Shown here piece by piece: positions 12,966 through 26,300 of a stretch of 64,000 bases of DNA. Source of the stretch: Osmia lignaria lignaria (Eukaryota; Arthropoda; Insecta; Hymenoptera; Megachilidae). Location: NCBI RefSeq assembly GCF_051020975.1, contig NC_135042.1, positions 9,571,888-9,635,887 of the forward strand. The letters are read 5' to 3'. The number at the start of each line of letters is the position of its first letter. Position 1 is the first letter of the stretch. The position numbers and the translations under genes were made by a program. The notes below the pieces were generated by a model, which saw only the letters and a program-made list of their open reading frames with translations, had not been told where the DNA came from and made no database searches.

Positions 12966-15900
12966 TCTTCGTCGACGGTCAGGGCCGTAGCACGCATCGG
13001 CTCGATGTTCTTCGGCCCAGCAACAACTAATGGCGCTATCTGCCTTTCGTCGAACAACCGACCACCACACTTTGCGAGTCACCCGCCAGGCTCATCTCTC
13101 TTTTTCTTTCCTCCACCCTCTCCTTCTTCCTTATCTTCCTCTTCCTCCTCCAACGAACGTGCTTCCGCCACGTCCTCTTTCTCTTCTTCGTAGGTCGCTC
13201 AACCTTTCGACCCTCCTTCGCTTTCAACCTTTCCTTTCTTTTTATTTCTTCACCAGGTCCTAGCTACCTTCGTTGATCGACTCTTCTTTCGTCCTCACGA
13301 TCGATCGATTCGCCTCCTGAGGGGAAAAAAAAAGAACGATCAGGGATTGAATTAATTTAGAAATAGGCTTTCCCTGGCGAGACTTTTGATACTTTCGGCT
13401 TTCGGCTGTGTTTGGGATCTTTGTTATAGGAGTGTCTCTTCTGTCACGAGGGTAAATTAGATTAGAAAGATTGATCGTTCACGGGATGGGAATGGTGATG
13501 TTATCGGTGTCAGGGTTGTAACTTTTCCAAGCGTGTTTGAATAGAAAAAAGAAAATAAAGGATCTATACGCACGCACAGGCGTCGTTGTTCCTGCAAAAG
13601 CTAACATGTTTTTCCGCGCGACGTTCGGCAATAACATAAACTCAAAGAGCTTTTCACGATGGACAAAGTTGATCGTTACAGAGTACTGGACGATTTCGAA
13701 GCTTGAAAAACGTGGAAGCTTTTCATGCGTGATAACGGCGTTACACGAAACGTTTTACGCACCGCAGAATTTACTCTATTCGCCGGTCGTCGCGTTAAAC
13801 TTCCGCCAGGAGCCGTGGAAAAAAATGATATTCAAATTTTATACACGAATCGACGTCTATCTCCGCGTTTCTAACGTTCCGGCGACCACGGAATAACGGG
13901 TTGCAGTCTTCCACGATGTTATAACGCGATGCGCATATCTTATTAATCATCGAAAACAATGTAGTGTGAAGGATAGAAGCATGGTAAATCTTCACGCTCG
14001 CCGGTAAATTATTTTACCTTCGTATCGCGACGAAGATGGTACGCTAGACTGACTTTGATCACTGATTTGGCCGCGTTGTAACTCGTAGAAACGGAAAGCC
14101 GATTCACGAGTTACACGCCTCGTCTAATTTCTCCGCGCTACCGCTTCGATTTTTACCGTTCTTGCAACGGTAAATGATCGCGCATAATATATCGGCCAAC
14201 TTTCGATTAGAAAAAGCACAGAGAGAGAGAGAGAGAGAAAATGTTGGCAATTATAATAATGAAAAAGGAAATGCGCATTGTAACGTTGAGGTATGCGTGT
14301 CACGTGTGAGCGAGTTCGCAGGAAGTCGGAGAGTGTATACTTGGAGAGGTCCCTGGTGCGCTATACTAGTCCTACACGCTCGTGGGATATTTTCTAAGTA
14401 CTGAAACAGTTTCCACGGGTCACGGTATACACGTTTTCGGGGCTCGGGTCAAAGGAAACACGATTTTCTCACTATAGCACGGTGTTTCCTTTAGGTTTCC
14501 CCATTATGAATTCTCTGTACGAGCCGACAGGGTTAGATAAGGCACGCTTTTCTCTGATAACCATTGAATGGAAAATCGTAGAGTATTTCGCTTTGCCATT
14601 TAGTGAGCTAAGTAGTCGTTTCAATTTTTTATACTACGATTTGAGGGCTTAACAATCCTCTCTTCCGACTTAACACCTCCCTTAAAACACGGTTTATCGA
14701 AACGGTGCGCACGTCTTGCGGGGAAACAAATGGCTACGAAGAGGAGAAAGGTATAAAAAAAGGTAAAAAGGAAAGAAACGAATTCAAGCTACGTCTCCGC
14801 GGCGACAATTTGCAAAATTGTCTGGCGCGCACCGCTCGCTCGACGATCCACGAATGATAATCGTCCCACGTAAAACCGCGATACGCCTTTGTCCTCTTTC
14901 CACGATGTGCAACGTGCGATACACGCCTCCGCGAAAGAACAATGAAACGACGAGCAGGATGCAATGCGAACACGCGACGACTGTGCGCTCCGATCTGGCC
15001 AGACGAAATATTTTATCCTTTCGGGACGATGAACCTTCACATATGCGTTCGAAGGAGATCCTGGTAAATCTATAACTCAGTTTTTCAGGCCTAAGCGACT
15101 TAAAATTGGATGATCGATTTCTGAGGTATCCTGACAGTAGGCAAAATTTGCGACCACTAACCACTGTAACATAATAATAAAAAAAAAAATCAAGATGTAT
15201 TCGATGAGAAAATAAAGAATTTGTAATTTTTCACTCTGTTTAGTGATTTACTATCTACATTAGTGGAACTATTTCTGGACACTTAAATTTCACGTTTATT
15301 TAAATTATTTCATTTATATTTTATATTCTAATCAATGTTTTCTAATTTTAGGCCATCGCTTATATAAAAAAATCAGTAAAAAGACCATTTACAGCCATAC
15401 TTTTAATATACAATAAAAATTACAATTTCAATACATCAAAGGAGGTAGAAAATAAATTAATATTTCATTGAATATCCTTTCATCCTGTGATTGGCAATTT
15501 CACACCATGCGACGTTTCGTGTTGCCAGGCGGAAAAACAAAAATAACAATACAGTTTAGATTTTTTTAAATTAAAATTTTAAAACAATCACAAACCAAAT
15601 CATGTGAAAATATTAAGTATATATATTTAGAATACAGAATATACATTATCTGCATAAATATGAAATAAAGAATATTTTTTATTCAAAATGTTCAGAATTA
15701 ATTCCACCAGTGTACCTAAAAAATTCTGAATTCTTTTTTCCATAAATATAGACTAGCATCATGGTATTTGCAAATCTCTTCAGGCATGTCAGTTCGGTAA
15801 AACGTTCCTGAAAAACCCACAAAATAACTCGTAACGAAACATCAACCAGGAACCATAAAGAAGCGTTAATGGTTCCTAAAAGCAGCTTGAAGCGTAGGTT

Positions 15901-18747
15901 TGGCGAGCCGTGACCGAGGTCGATCAGGCTGTATGCACGCGAAATCTCGTGGTCCGCTGTCCATTTCCCATTTCCGTCGAGTGAAATTTCATCGATGCTC
16001 TCTCGAATTCGAGCGAAACGTAATACAGTATAAAAGAGATCGACGGAAAACCGCAGGAAAATATAGCAAGCACGATGGTATAGTATTCTTTGGATGGATC
16101 AACGATCGTATTCAACGACGAGGAGGAGGAGGAGGAGAGCATCGAACCGATTTTCCATCGAGCGAGTCTCGCTGAACCGTTACCTCGTAACGCAGCCGGC
16201 GAAACACGTTTCGTGTAATGTCCTAAACGTTCGTCGGCGCAACTTGTAAAGCAATTACCCTGGACGTCGTCGTCCTCCTCCTCCTCGTCGTCGAGAGGCC
16301 AGCCAACGTCGAAAACTTTCGACCGAAAATTCGAGCTGCTCGATCGGAGGAGATGGGTCGCGTACGTGCAACGATTATTAATCTCTGGCTTAAGGCGATT
16401 ACCAAACGGGATCTCTATTGTTACGTTAAACTACGATGGAGAGGGGAATGAAATTCCATCGAGTTTCGGGGGATTATTAATTTCCAGGCCGCCAGTGATT
16501 AGTGTCGTTAAATCGATCCGGTGAATTAAACTATTGGATCGATTTTACCAAGTTCAAGGATTGTTCGATTCTAGCTTGCATAATTTTCCGTAGACGACGA
16601 TCGTTACCGTGGCACTGATTGTTTAATTAACGAGATAAATTGTTAACCTATCGGACGATATTGGAAGCGTTAAGTTGATTACGCGGTTAGACATCTTAGA
16701 AGATTAGGTAAATTGCGCGCCTAACTTTCCTGTCTGACAACTTGAAGGGGTCTTAACAGTTCCCTTTGTGTTCACCGGGGGGAAATTTTCCTTAAGAACC
16801 ATTGAGCGTTGAACAATAATAATTTCGAGCTACTAACCGACTACCTGAGCTATTTTTTGATATAACTTTCACGCAGATAAGCATCCTTATGCAACGCTCG
16901 TTACATGCGCCAACCCGATATCCGGTAGTCGCGTTTAACGCTCGCTTTTGCCATTAAACGACGATTAAAGTCTCGCTAGAACTTTTGCAATTTACCGCAC
17001 AAGTAATCCCGACTCCTTTGACTCCCTTCCTTTCTCTTACTCCGTATACACCTATATCCTTATCTCATTCATTTATAAAACTTTGCAATAATAAATTTAT
17101 CGAGAGAGAAAAGAAAACGAAGATCCTCGGTAACCTATCGTTGCACCCCTTGATCCGCGTGCGTTCCCTCGAAATGTCAGCGTCCAAAGAAACCACTTCC
17201 GTCACTCGTGGTCCCCGTGGCGTTGCAGACGCGTTTAACGTGACATTTAAATCCCCCATAATGCGCGTCCAATCCGACGTAAACAAACTGCTATAGAAAA
17301 ACAAGATCGCGGGAATCGACGCGGATCCGGCCGAATCTCGCGGCAATCGAAGGTGTGTATCTAAAGCTAAGGTGACTCGATCACGAGAGAAATCTGGTAT
17401 CGTTCTCAGGCGACTTACATTCCCTTCGACAGCTATGTGTGCGGGGGAAGGTACAAGGAGAGAAAGAGAAACGCAGGAGTAGACGTGCAGGAGAGAAAAA
17501 AAAATGACGGTGCTTGGTCGCGCGAGAAGTAACGAAGAGAGAGAGAGAGACAAGGGAGAGACTTGCACGTAGAATATTGCGCGTGCTCGCTGTTCTTCGC
17601 ATCCTATCCGACACCTACCTATGCACAGCGGCTCGAGAGTCCTGCCACGGGCGTCCTTTCTGCCAGGATCCTCGTCCTTCCGACCGGTTCTGGCAGGGTC
17701 GTCGATTACTCATTTACGGTCATTGTACCGCATCCTGTCGCACCACGCACCAATTACACACAGGGCACCCACACGCGTGTCACACAGCAACGACCGCTTA
17801 ACGTGCTCTACCTCTCTCCCTGGATGAACAAAGAAATTTCGTGAACAGAGATAGGAGACAGAGAACGAAAGAGGAGCAGGAGAAAAGCACGCGATGCACA
17901 ACTTTCACCCGAACGATACCAACGAGAACGCGTTCCGCGTTGTACTGACGGGAATACTCGTGACTCGCGCGAACGAAGACTCCGAGGACAACGACTTCCC
18001 CTACCATCCGCGCCGTTCGACCCAGCTGTGCTGCGCCCTCTTTCCCTCCGACCAGCTATCCAACTTCTCCTCTACCTGTTCTTATCTACCTGATAGCGCG
18101 TTCTCTTTCCATTCGAAGGATCCCTTCCATGTCTGGACGCGGACCAACGCTTTCCAATAGTGGCACGCTATACCACCAACCCGACCATCCTGTCACCCCT
18201 CCTTGCTCGTCCTATCCCGAACTCCCACCTTCCTGTAACTTGACCTTAGCCGTCGGTCAAAGGAAAGCTGCGTTTCTGAAACAGAAGGGCGATCGAAGGG
18301 TTTACGATTGCTCAGCTCTTTCTACTAATGTTCGATGGAAATGTATTTTAACTGATTACCATTAATTCCTTCGTTTATATAGCAGCTTTTTTTTTTAAAT
18401 ACTTCCTTGCATATTTATACAGCATTCGTTCAAATCAATTGTAGTTGTTTAAGAAGACTCTGTGTACCTAAGAATTAATTATCTAAATTAGCATATATCT
18501 TTTTATCAATTTTTGTGAAATCAAAGTGTAATAGTACCTTTTGGCTCCATGAATTTAGAATCTTTCTTGTTCATGTTTACAGAAGGTTTAGCCCCATCCG
18601 TAGACGGAGGTAAATGCAAGAAAACTAGCGATGTGATACCGTCGAAGTGGGGTTGTTTGGCGGAGAAGGGGCCCCTCCGTGAAAGACCCCTCCAGGTGGC
18701 TTATTTAACCCCCCAATCTTGTCACCTCTTTCATAACTAAGTGACGT

Positions 18748-18927
18748 TTAGTTCATAAAACATCCTATCTTCTCCTTTTTTCTTTCCTGGTGATGATGGC
18801 CACGCTGGTGGTGATAATTCCATTGACTGAGCGACTCGCTTTTTGTTTTTCTGCATTTTCCTCCCTTGTTTCCTAGATAAAGAATTACAGACAGTAAGAA
18901 AAGCAAAACAAGGATATACATACACAT
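18748..18927 (-). CDS. possible 59-residue membrane micropeptide, unrecognised
   Basis: I do not recognise this frame. From ATG 18927 it encodes a strongly hydrophobic start (MCMYILVLLFLLSVILYL) followed by a basic, histidine-rich tail ending in CFMN. A single transmembrane helix or signal anchor is plausible. A second frame over the same bases encodes SMELSPPAWPSSPGKKK, and TATCTAG at the join could also be a splice acceptor, so this may be a terminal exon of something else or simply noncoding. The frame is short and I found no support beyond composition. Confidence 0.2.
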   Translation of the reverse strand: MCMYILVLLFLLSVILYLGNKGGKCRKTKSESLSQWNYHHQRGHHHQERKKEKIGCFMN

Positions 18928-19243
18928 TGCTTGTTTAAATAGGATACAGATTATTAACAAAAGGGATTTGCTCTCACTGTGAGATCACTAGAACTATCAA
19001 AAAAAGATGAATTTTTATGTGAAATTCAAATGAAGATCGATCGATCGCAAGTGGTAACGGATTACCACGATTAGTACGAGTTGCATCCGAAGGCGTCGCC
19101 TCTGTACAATGAAAAGAAATCAGGTGTAGTTAGGTAAAATGTCAGAATGAACCTAGCTCTACCCTTGAATAACGTTGTCTGACACGTAAACGAACAGTGA
19201 AAACAAGAAATTCTGACAAAAGTCTTGTAAAAGATTATTAATT

Positions 19244-19956
19244 ATGGTAACTATTGCTACATTACCTATGAAAATATCAGATTCATATATAATTGCTTTC
19301 CATTGTAGGCTCGTTATTTTCGAGAGGAAGATATAGACGGTACGTGGGTTGATTATTCTTCTGGTTATGGTACTATCCAGTTATATTTTATAACAGAAAT
19401 GTGTATTATCCTTCAGAATTCAGAGAATGCTTCTACTTGTTTGCAAGAAGCGGTCAGATACGAACTTTGGACGAACTTACAATCATTATGCGATCACTAG
19501 GTTTGAGTCCCACTATTGCAGAGCTAAATAAATACCTGAAGGATAAAGGTATGAATAAGATTAAGTGATCAATAAGATGAAATTTTTAAAGCTAAAGATT
19601 CTTATTTTTAGGAGGGAAAATGTCTTTTGCTGATTTCTTAGAAGTAATGCATCTACAAACTAGAGCAGAAGACCTTCCTAAAGAAGTAATAGAAGCTTTT
19701 CAAGCTGCAGATAAGTTTAGGACTGGCACTATACCTGCTAGACAACTGGCTCATATGTTGCTCCATTGGGGGGAACAATTGAGCAGCAAAGAAGGTTTGT
19801 TCTAACAACTGATAAGCTATTTTCAATAAACAACTAATTTCTACTTATTTTGCAGTGGAGCAGATTTTTAGAGAAGCCAACGTGTCTCCAAACGGACACG
19901 TTAAATACGAAGATTTTGTGAAAATAGCTTGTGCACCAGTACCTGATTACTATTAA
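19244..19956 (+). CDS. calmodulin-like protein 4 (CALML4-type)
   Basis: Calmodulin-fold protein of 149 residues. Exons: 19244-19246 (only the ATG), 19309-19339, 19417-19548, 19612-19794, 19856-19956, all GT-AG and in phase. ARYFREEDIDEFRECFYLFA, LGLSPTIAELNKYLKDKG, MSFADFLEVMHLQT, EQIFREANVSPNGHVKYEDF and the C-terminal PDYY follow human CALML4 block by block (EYKECFSLYD, LGASPTPGEV, FLTIMHMQ, LFREADIEPNGKVKYDEF, GRDY). None of the four EF-hand loops keeps the DxDxDG pattern; the first reads ARSGQIRTLDEL. It probably binds little or no calcium and works as a light-chain-like adaptor; vertebrate CALML4 binds unconventional myosins (known). Convergent with the nAChR gene. Confidence 0.88.
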
Positions 19957-20004
19957 AACTATGCATTTATGTATTAAGAATTTCTACATTTCCGTCCTAT
20001 AGTT

Positions 20005-20010
20005 AATAAA
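20005..20010 (+). terminator. polyadenylation signal of the CALML4-like gene
   Basis: AATAAA lies 49 bases after the stop codon, in a spacer of only 360 bp that also contains the 3' end of the convergent nAChR gene. Confidence 0.6.
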
Positions 20011-20316
20011 TGAATATCATCATTAAACAAACAGAGAGTTTATTTCCATACCAGTATATCTCTGTTAAACAAATGCTATACATCTTATTTTTAAGATACT
20101 TATAGCTAATCGATTCAACATCTTTCGACACACGTATATTTACAGACGTTTCAATGAATTACCTCTTTTATTGTATAAAAAAGGAAGAGAGCTACCAGAA
20201 TCGTTTCTGAAAGTAAATTAAAAAAAGAAAAAAAGTAAACGTAATACCTTACTAAAGATCGGAGAAAAAACCAATCGATTCTGATTCGAAACAAAGTTAT
20301 TCTCGTGTCATGAACA

Positions 20317-23300
20317 TTATTCTTTGGCGATGTTCGTAGTAGGTGGTGAGCCGCAAAGGATGACGGTGGTGCTGACGATCGTTGTGAGAAAAAAAATGCA
20401 TAGAAGTGCTCGATCGCTGACCAAAGCGACCTGTTTCCAATCCAATTCCATCCTTTCCCGACGATCTTGCTCTGCCAATCGTTTCTCGTTCCTCTCGATC
20501 GTCGCGTGTACTCTTCCCAGGACTCTCGACCATTGAGCTTCGAGGCCACCTTCTTTTCCTAGATCTGCACCAGTCGTTGATTTTTTCCAGTTCATTGTTC
20601 TAGCAGCAGCTCGAAACTCACCCAAACTAGGACTGCTACTGTTGCTTTCCTCCCTTCTGGTAACAAACTTCGGGGATGACTGTGACTGTGCTACTTCCGG
20701 TTTACAATGCAACGGGCAGTTGTTCTTTCTTCGGGGTGGCTCGACTGGTTCCTAATGCAAAATACATCGTTCATAAGCTGATACTGTGAAGGAAATAACC
20801 ATGGCTTACAGCTAAAAGCCACAAACTATAAGAGTCCATATCGTGTATCTTAAGTTTAAGTACAGCTTTCGTATATTAATTTCGTCCTAGTTGATCAAAG
20901 TCTTCGCTATGGAACATCAGATTTTGTGTTAAGTATGTTCAGAAACTTTACCGATCTCTTCTCCTCTTGGAAATTCAGGAACACTATCCTGGCAAGTTTG
21001 TCCAAGACCAAAGATCGTACGATACCGGGTACTCTGCTACCTCGAACGCCGCGATGATGAAGATTTAACGTAACCACGGCTAATCCCGAAGCGAAAGACA
21101 CCAAGCAAATGCTGACTCCGTAATAAAGACCTGAAAACAGAACGATCAAGTTAATTGATAATCGTGCGACTGGTAGAAACGAACCATTGAATGTAGTTAA
21201 TTGAAGGTTTACGAAATATTCCATTGTTGTTTAGATAAATTAATCGTCTACCACGCTTCCAATTAGAGTTTCTCACGGAATACGCTCAGCTGGGATGGTA
21301 TAGGACGCTTTTGCCACGGGCTAAACGCGATTCCACCGCGTTTCACATTGGTATCCGAGGACTTTCAAACGGGACACCTGGGAATTTTCAATCAACGCGG
21401 TTACACCATTGATGCTGCAAGCACTATGAAATATCCCCGAGTTTCACACGGAATTTTGTATCAATTTCTTTTTACATTATACTTTGAAGGGACAGTACCA
21501 ACAGGGATGCAAACAAAGATATCCTCCTTCTCGTTTAGGAAAAAGGAAACCCTTTATTCCTTTAACGAACGATGGAAATAAAACAATCGCGAAGGGTAGA
21601 ATTTCACGTCTCGAAGGAGATAAATAACGATCTCGGATTTCTTAAACGATATCCTAACAATATAAATTTATACGTTAACAATGCAAATTCGCTGTCTTTA
21701 AAATTATCATGTTAGTAAAATAAAGTGTCGTAATCATTGTTCATCGTCTGGATCACTCGATACCGAGTGTTAACGATCGTCAACGTTAAATGTTCCATCA
21801 CGCGATATCGCATACTCCATTGTCGATACTAAATATTCCCATCAGGGAATATCAGGGGTAGGTCGTGAACGCTTAAACGCTACGGCACACTGCGATGACC
21901 TGCTTCTAAAGTCTGATAGCGAAGACGTTGAGGAAAGTCGATATACAACACAGGTATTTCGTTCGTTTCACAAATTATCCTTAATAAGGGGTTAATAAAG
22001 ATACTCACTTATCAGAGGTGTCTTCTCCGTGGGCGGCAGTGTCTCGCGAATAGTCATTAGGAAGACCGTCATAGAGAGAAGAGCCGAGATCCCGAGGGTG
22101 ACTTTCTCTCCCGATTCCGAGGGCACGTAGAATACCAACAGGGCTGAACAAACGGAGAACAGGTCATGTTAGAAAAAAAAATAAAAAAGGAACAAACTTC
22201 TCTTAGAATATCGAAGAGAAGGGATTCTTGGACCAGAGCACGAAAACTTTCGAGTCATGTCAACAAGGAGGTCGAAGAAACTTTCGCATAAATCTTTTTC
22301 CATCGAACGCGTTAAACTCGAGCCTCTCTTTGTCAAGCAGGTTTAATCGAGGACGTTTCCTTAGAATATATCCTTCAAGGAGAATATCGCGATGCACAGG
22401 GTGGTCCTTGTTAGAGCGCCTTTTTATGATTCCCAAAGGTTTTAATGAAATTTCCTGCACCAGACACGATAAGGACACTTGGACCCTCTTACTGAAAGTG
22501 ATTGTAATCCTTCGAGGGGAAATTGGTATTAAAATTCTTTTAGAGGATAGTACGGACAGGAGACTCACCAACGCCGTTGATGAGTATACATGGAAGAATC
22601 AAATTGAAGACGTAGAACATCGGTCGACGTCTTAGACGTATCTCGTAGGTGATGTCTGGATACGGTTCCGGACAGCATGAATAGTACTCGACGTTCCTTC
22701 TCGCGGAGAAATCGACCAAGTCGAATTCACCGTTCGCTTGGTAATTGCTCACGTCTCCTTGTTCGCTCTGCCTCTCCAGTTCGAGCTGTGCAACATATTT
22801 CGCACTTAACGTCTCTCCTTCGACAATGGGTTAGTTCAATTTAGAGAAATCCTTCGCGGAAACGCAAGTTTCTGTACGCTTCGTGTTTCGACTTTGCCCG
22901 CCTCGACCCGTAGCGAACGTGTCGCAGAGTAATTAGTAAAAGAGAAGATTAACCGAACGTGCGCTGACGCGTTAAACCATTTGACACGCGTACAGACGAA
23001 AGAAATCAAGAATTAAGGGTGTTGAAGCGTCGCTTCGAATTAAATCCGGTGAAACGAAACGCGATTACGTGTCAGCGCGTTTCGTTGAATCTTCGGACAC
23101 GTTAGCGGACAGCTGTCGGACAGGGAAAACGAAGCGACACGGAAACCGTATTCGACGCGACGGGAAAAGGAAAATTCTCGTTGCAATAGACATTACACGT
23201 GAAGTAATACTAACAACACAGTGCCGGTCTCACCTTTGTTCATGATCAGTTTGACACGTGTTTGCTTAAAAATAATTCCTACAACACGAACGTTGCTCTC

Positions 23301-26300
23301 TGATTATTGTCTAAGGAACGAGATTACAAAGCGCAGTTCCAACTCCTGTTCTCACGCGGAAACGTGTAATATACGGGTGCCAAGTTTTCGAATTAATCGT
23401 CGCCCACGTACATTTCGTATCAATGTTATTCCGGAACTCGCGACACGCACGGCGAACTTTGCCAACTTCTTGGAACATAAGTTACACGAATTCGGGCCGG
23501 AACAGAATCTGCCCAAATGTTTAAACACACCGCTCCGGAAGTCGAACACCCAATGTTAAGCTGCTCGTAGCTCAAGAACAAACTTCTATGTTGTAAAATG
23601 ACAAAGGACTTCTCTATGAGGAATTTTCAGGTGTGCATCTTATTCGGGACACCCTATTCTCAAACGCTGGTCCGCAGAGAATTTTTACCTGTCCGCGTTA
23701 AAAAATTTTCTTATTTCAAAAAAATAATAATAAAATTTTAATTTATAAAACTTTGAACTTATGTAGTATAGTTCTTTAATACCTAGTAAAATTTTTTCAC
23801 AAATTTCACCGGTCCGCGGGCCAAAAATGGTTGAGAAACGCTGGGACAGCATATAACAATTCGACAGAGTTCCATGCACCGAAAGAACGAACTCTTAATC
23901 CCGAGGAAGCCCCAAAACGTCCAGATTTTTACTAAGAGGCCAGACACAATATAAGGATATCGGATCGAATGGCAAATTTAATTTTTCTGGAAATAAAAGG
24001 GAACGAGCTTCCTGTATCTCTTTTACGATTGATAACTTCCAAGGAAACTTATTAATTTAAACCTGATCGATAAATTTCAGTGAAAGACTAACACTGAAGG
24101 GATCGATGATACTTGCAATTACTTGTACTTAGAAGTTACAACGATCAATTATCGATCGCTACCGCAAAAGGGTTAAGTCAATACATGTTATCGAGCGTTA
24201 GGCGATTCAGGTGGTTGGCAAAGTATTAAGTTTCAAGGTTTCGGTCAAACCAATATTTTTTATCCTCCGCTAGATGGTCCTTCAACCGATATACCACTTT
24301 CTCGTTTGCATATCGTACCGTGAGAGGAACTGCGTGAAATTGAGGGCAATATAGAGAAGGATCATCCAACTTGATGTGGATTGCAATATGGTGTTCCTAT
24401 TAAATCGTGTAACCGGAGTTGTTCGTTAAATAACTATACCAACTCTTACACTCAAATTTGCATACGAGATTGTTCCATGAAAGTCGAATCTATACATCAA
24501 TTTGAACTTGTAACGAGCTCATTAGTGCGACATTTAACCCGGAGAAAGAAAGAAAAAAATAGCAGAGTAATTTTCGAATCGATGATGATTTAAATAAACC
24601 ATTTGTGCGAGGAATGCAGAGGGTTGGAACGTATTGAACGATGTTCCCGGCGGATGTCACCAACGATTTCGATCGAGTTAATTGCGCGGAAAACTGCATG
24701 CATCTTCTATAGGTCTGTTGAAATTCACAAGGTTCTATGGAATCGCCTCGTTTCTCGTCCTGACGCCACCGTAGTGAAAGGATTCGTGCAAAAATATAAG
24801 TCTACAATAAAAATCGCTATGTTTTTATAGAATGAATAGGGGAAAATTTAAGTTTACCTGGTATCCATCGTAGGTCCAAGAGGCCCATTTCAGGACGCAG
24901 CGTTGTTCATCGAAGGGGAAAAACTCCACGTCTATGTCGCAGCTGCTGCGAAAAATTCCATGACTTAGCCAGACTACTTCTCCCGTGTGGCTGACGATCA
25001 CGTTCGTATTGATAACCGCCGAGCTGTATTGGGGATCCGCACTGGAAACAACATTCAATGGTACATGCTCTGATATCGGAGAAAAGAAATCAGCACCGCT
25101 CTACTGCAGTCAATCAATACGAAATGTTCTGTTTTATAATATTTTGAGCAAGTGTGTGTATGTGTGTCTGCAGAGAGGAAAGATATGGAGCAGAAATATT
25201 CTTGATAATTATAACATGGCACAGAATTAAACAGAGAATAATTTTCATACGGATATTTTTCACGTGAAAAATCGTAACTTACTTGTTGTAGAGAATCGTG
25301 TCCGGTCTCCAAACACGATTGTATGGTACACGAATCACTCGAATTCCAGCAAATTCCGAAGCGTTCCATTTCAAATGGTGGTCCGTCCAGACCTGTGTCA
25401 CCCAACAGTTCGTCGTGAGTATCTGGTTCTTCTCGTCCTGCAATGGAAATCAAAGTAAAATCTTTTCCTTCTATTACCAACGACCACCTTTCTCTTCGAA
25501 TTCATTCAAACGCAGTCGTTTGTTAAATCCTTCTGCTACAACGATGAATGAATAAAGTTTTCTATAAAACACGGAACTCGAACGATTTTCTCATAAATTT
25601 TCTTTGATGTTCGTGCGATAAAGAATACCATATTGCAACTCTTAGAAGCACGCTTCGGTAAATATAAGGACCGTTCTTTAATACTTTAATGCGTTAAAAG
25701 AAATGCTGGCACGGTGTTAAACAAGGTTGTAGCTTTCAAATAGTTAAAGTACCTTCTACAAGTATTTGGAACAGAGATCGTAGGGTTAAACTATTTCTAA
25801 AATTCCTACAGTATGTCAAGATGTATTCGGGATAAAAAGAACATTTATGAAATGATCCGCTATTCGTACACGGTAAATAATCTGTACATGATTGTAAAAA
25901 CTCGCACGAAACAGCAAATTGCTGGTTGTTTTATAAGGATCTCGTTACGTGTTCTTTTGACGAGTTATAGCAAGCATGAAATCCGGGTCAAGCCTGGTTG
26001 GACCTGCATTAACTTCGAGGGAAGTATCGTTGCTGCTTGATACGGTAACGTTTACCCCAGGAAATATCGATTTATATTTATATTACGATACATTTATTTC
26101 CATTTCCCTGAGAACTGTCGACGCTGACAGGAAGCTGGATCGAAAGAGAAACAAGATTCCCATGGTAGAAAGGCGTGGTAACTGAAAATACTTAAGACAA
26201 ATGACTTAGACGAATATACATGAACTTTATGAGAAATTTTAAACATTTATCTCCTGTATATTCCTAACGAAAGGATCATTTCTCACGGATGTAATATGAA

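Larger units (their letters stand above)
12893..19243. other. stretch between kuz and the CALML4-like gene, no gene recognised
   Basis: Presumably kuz 5' untranslated and promoter sequence at its left end. I recognise no protein family in the open frames; the longer ones (17065-17568 minus, 17514-17844 plus) overlap one another in several frames and lack a domain pattern. Microsatellites: GA repeats at 14220-14240 and 17538-17550, GAG near 16120, and CTC/GTC near 16265. 15.1-15.8 kb is a markedly AT-rich block. Confidence 0.5.

Noticed and set aside
17065..17844. Overlapping long frames, both strands
   Set aside because: Repeat-driven (GA and CT tracts), no protein family recognised.
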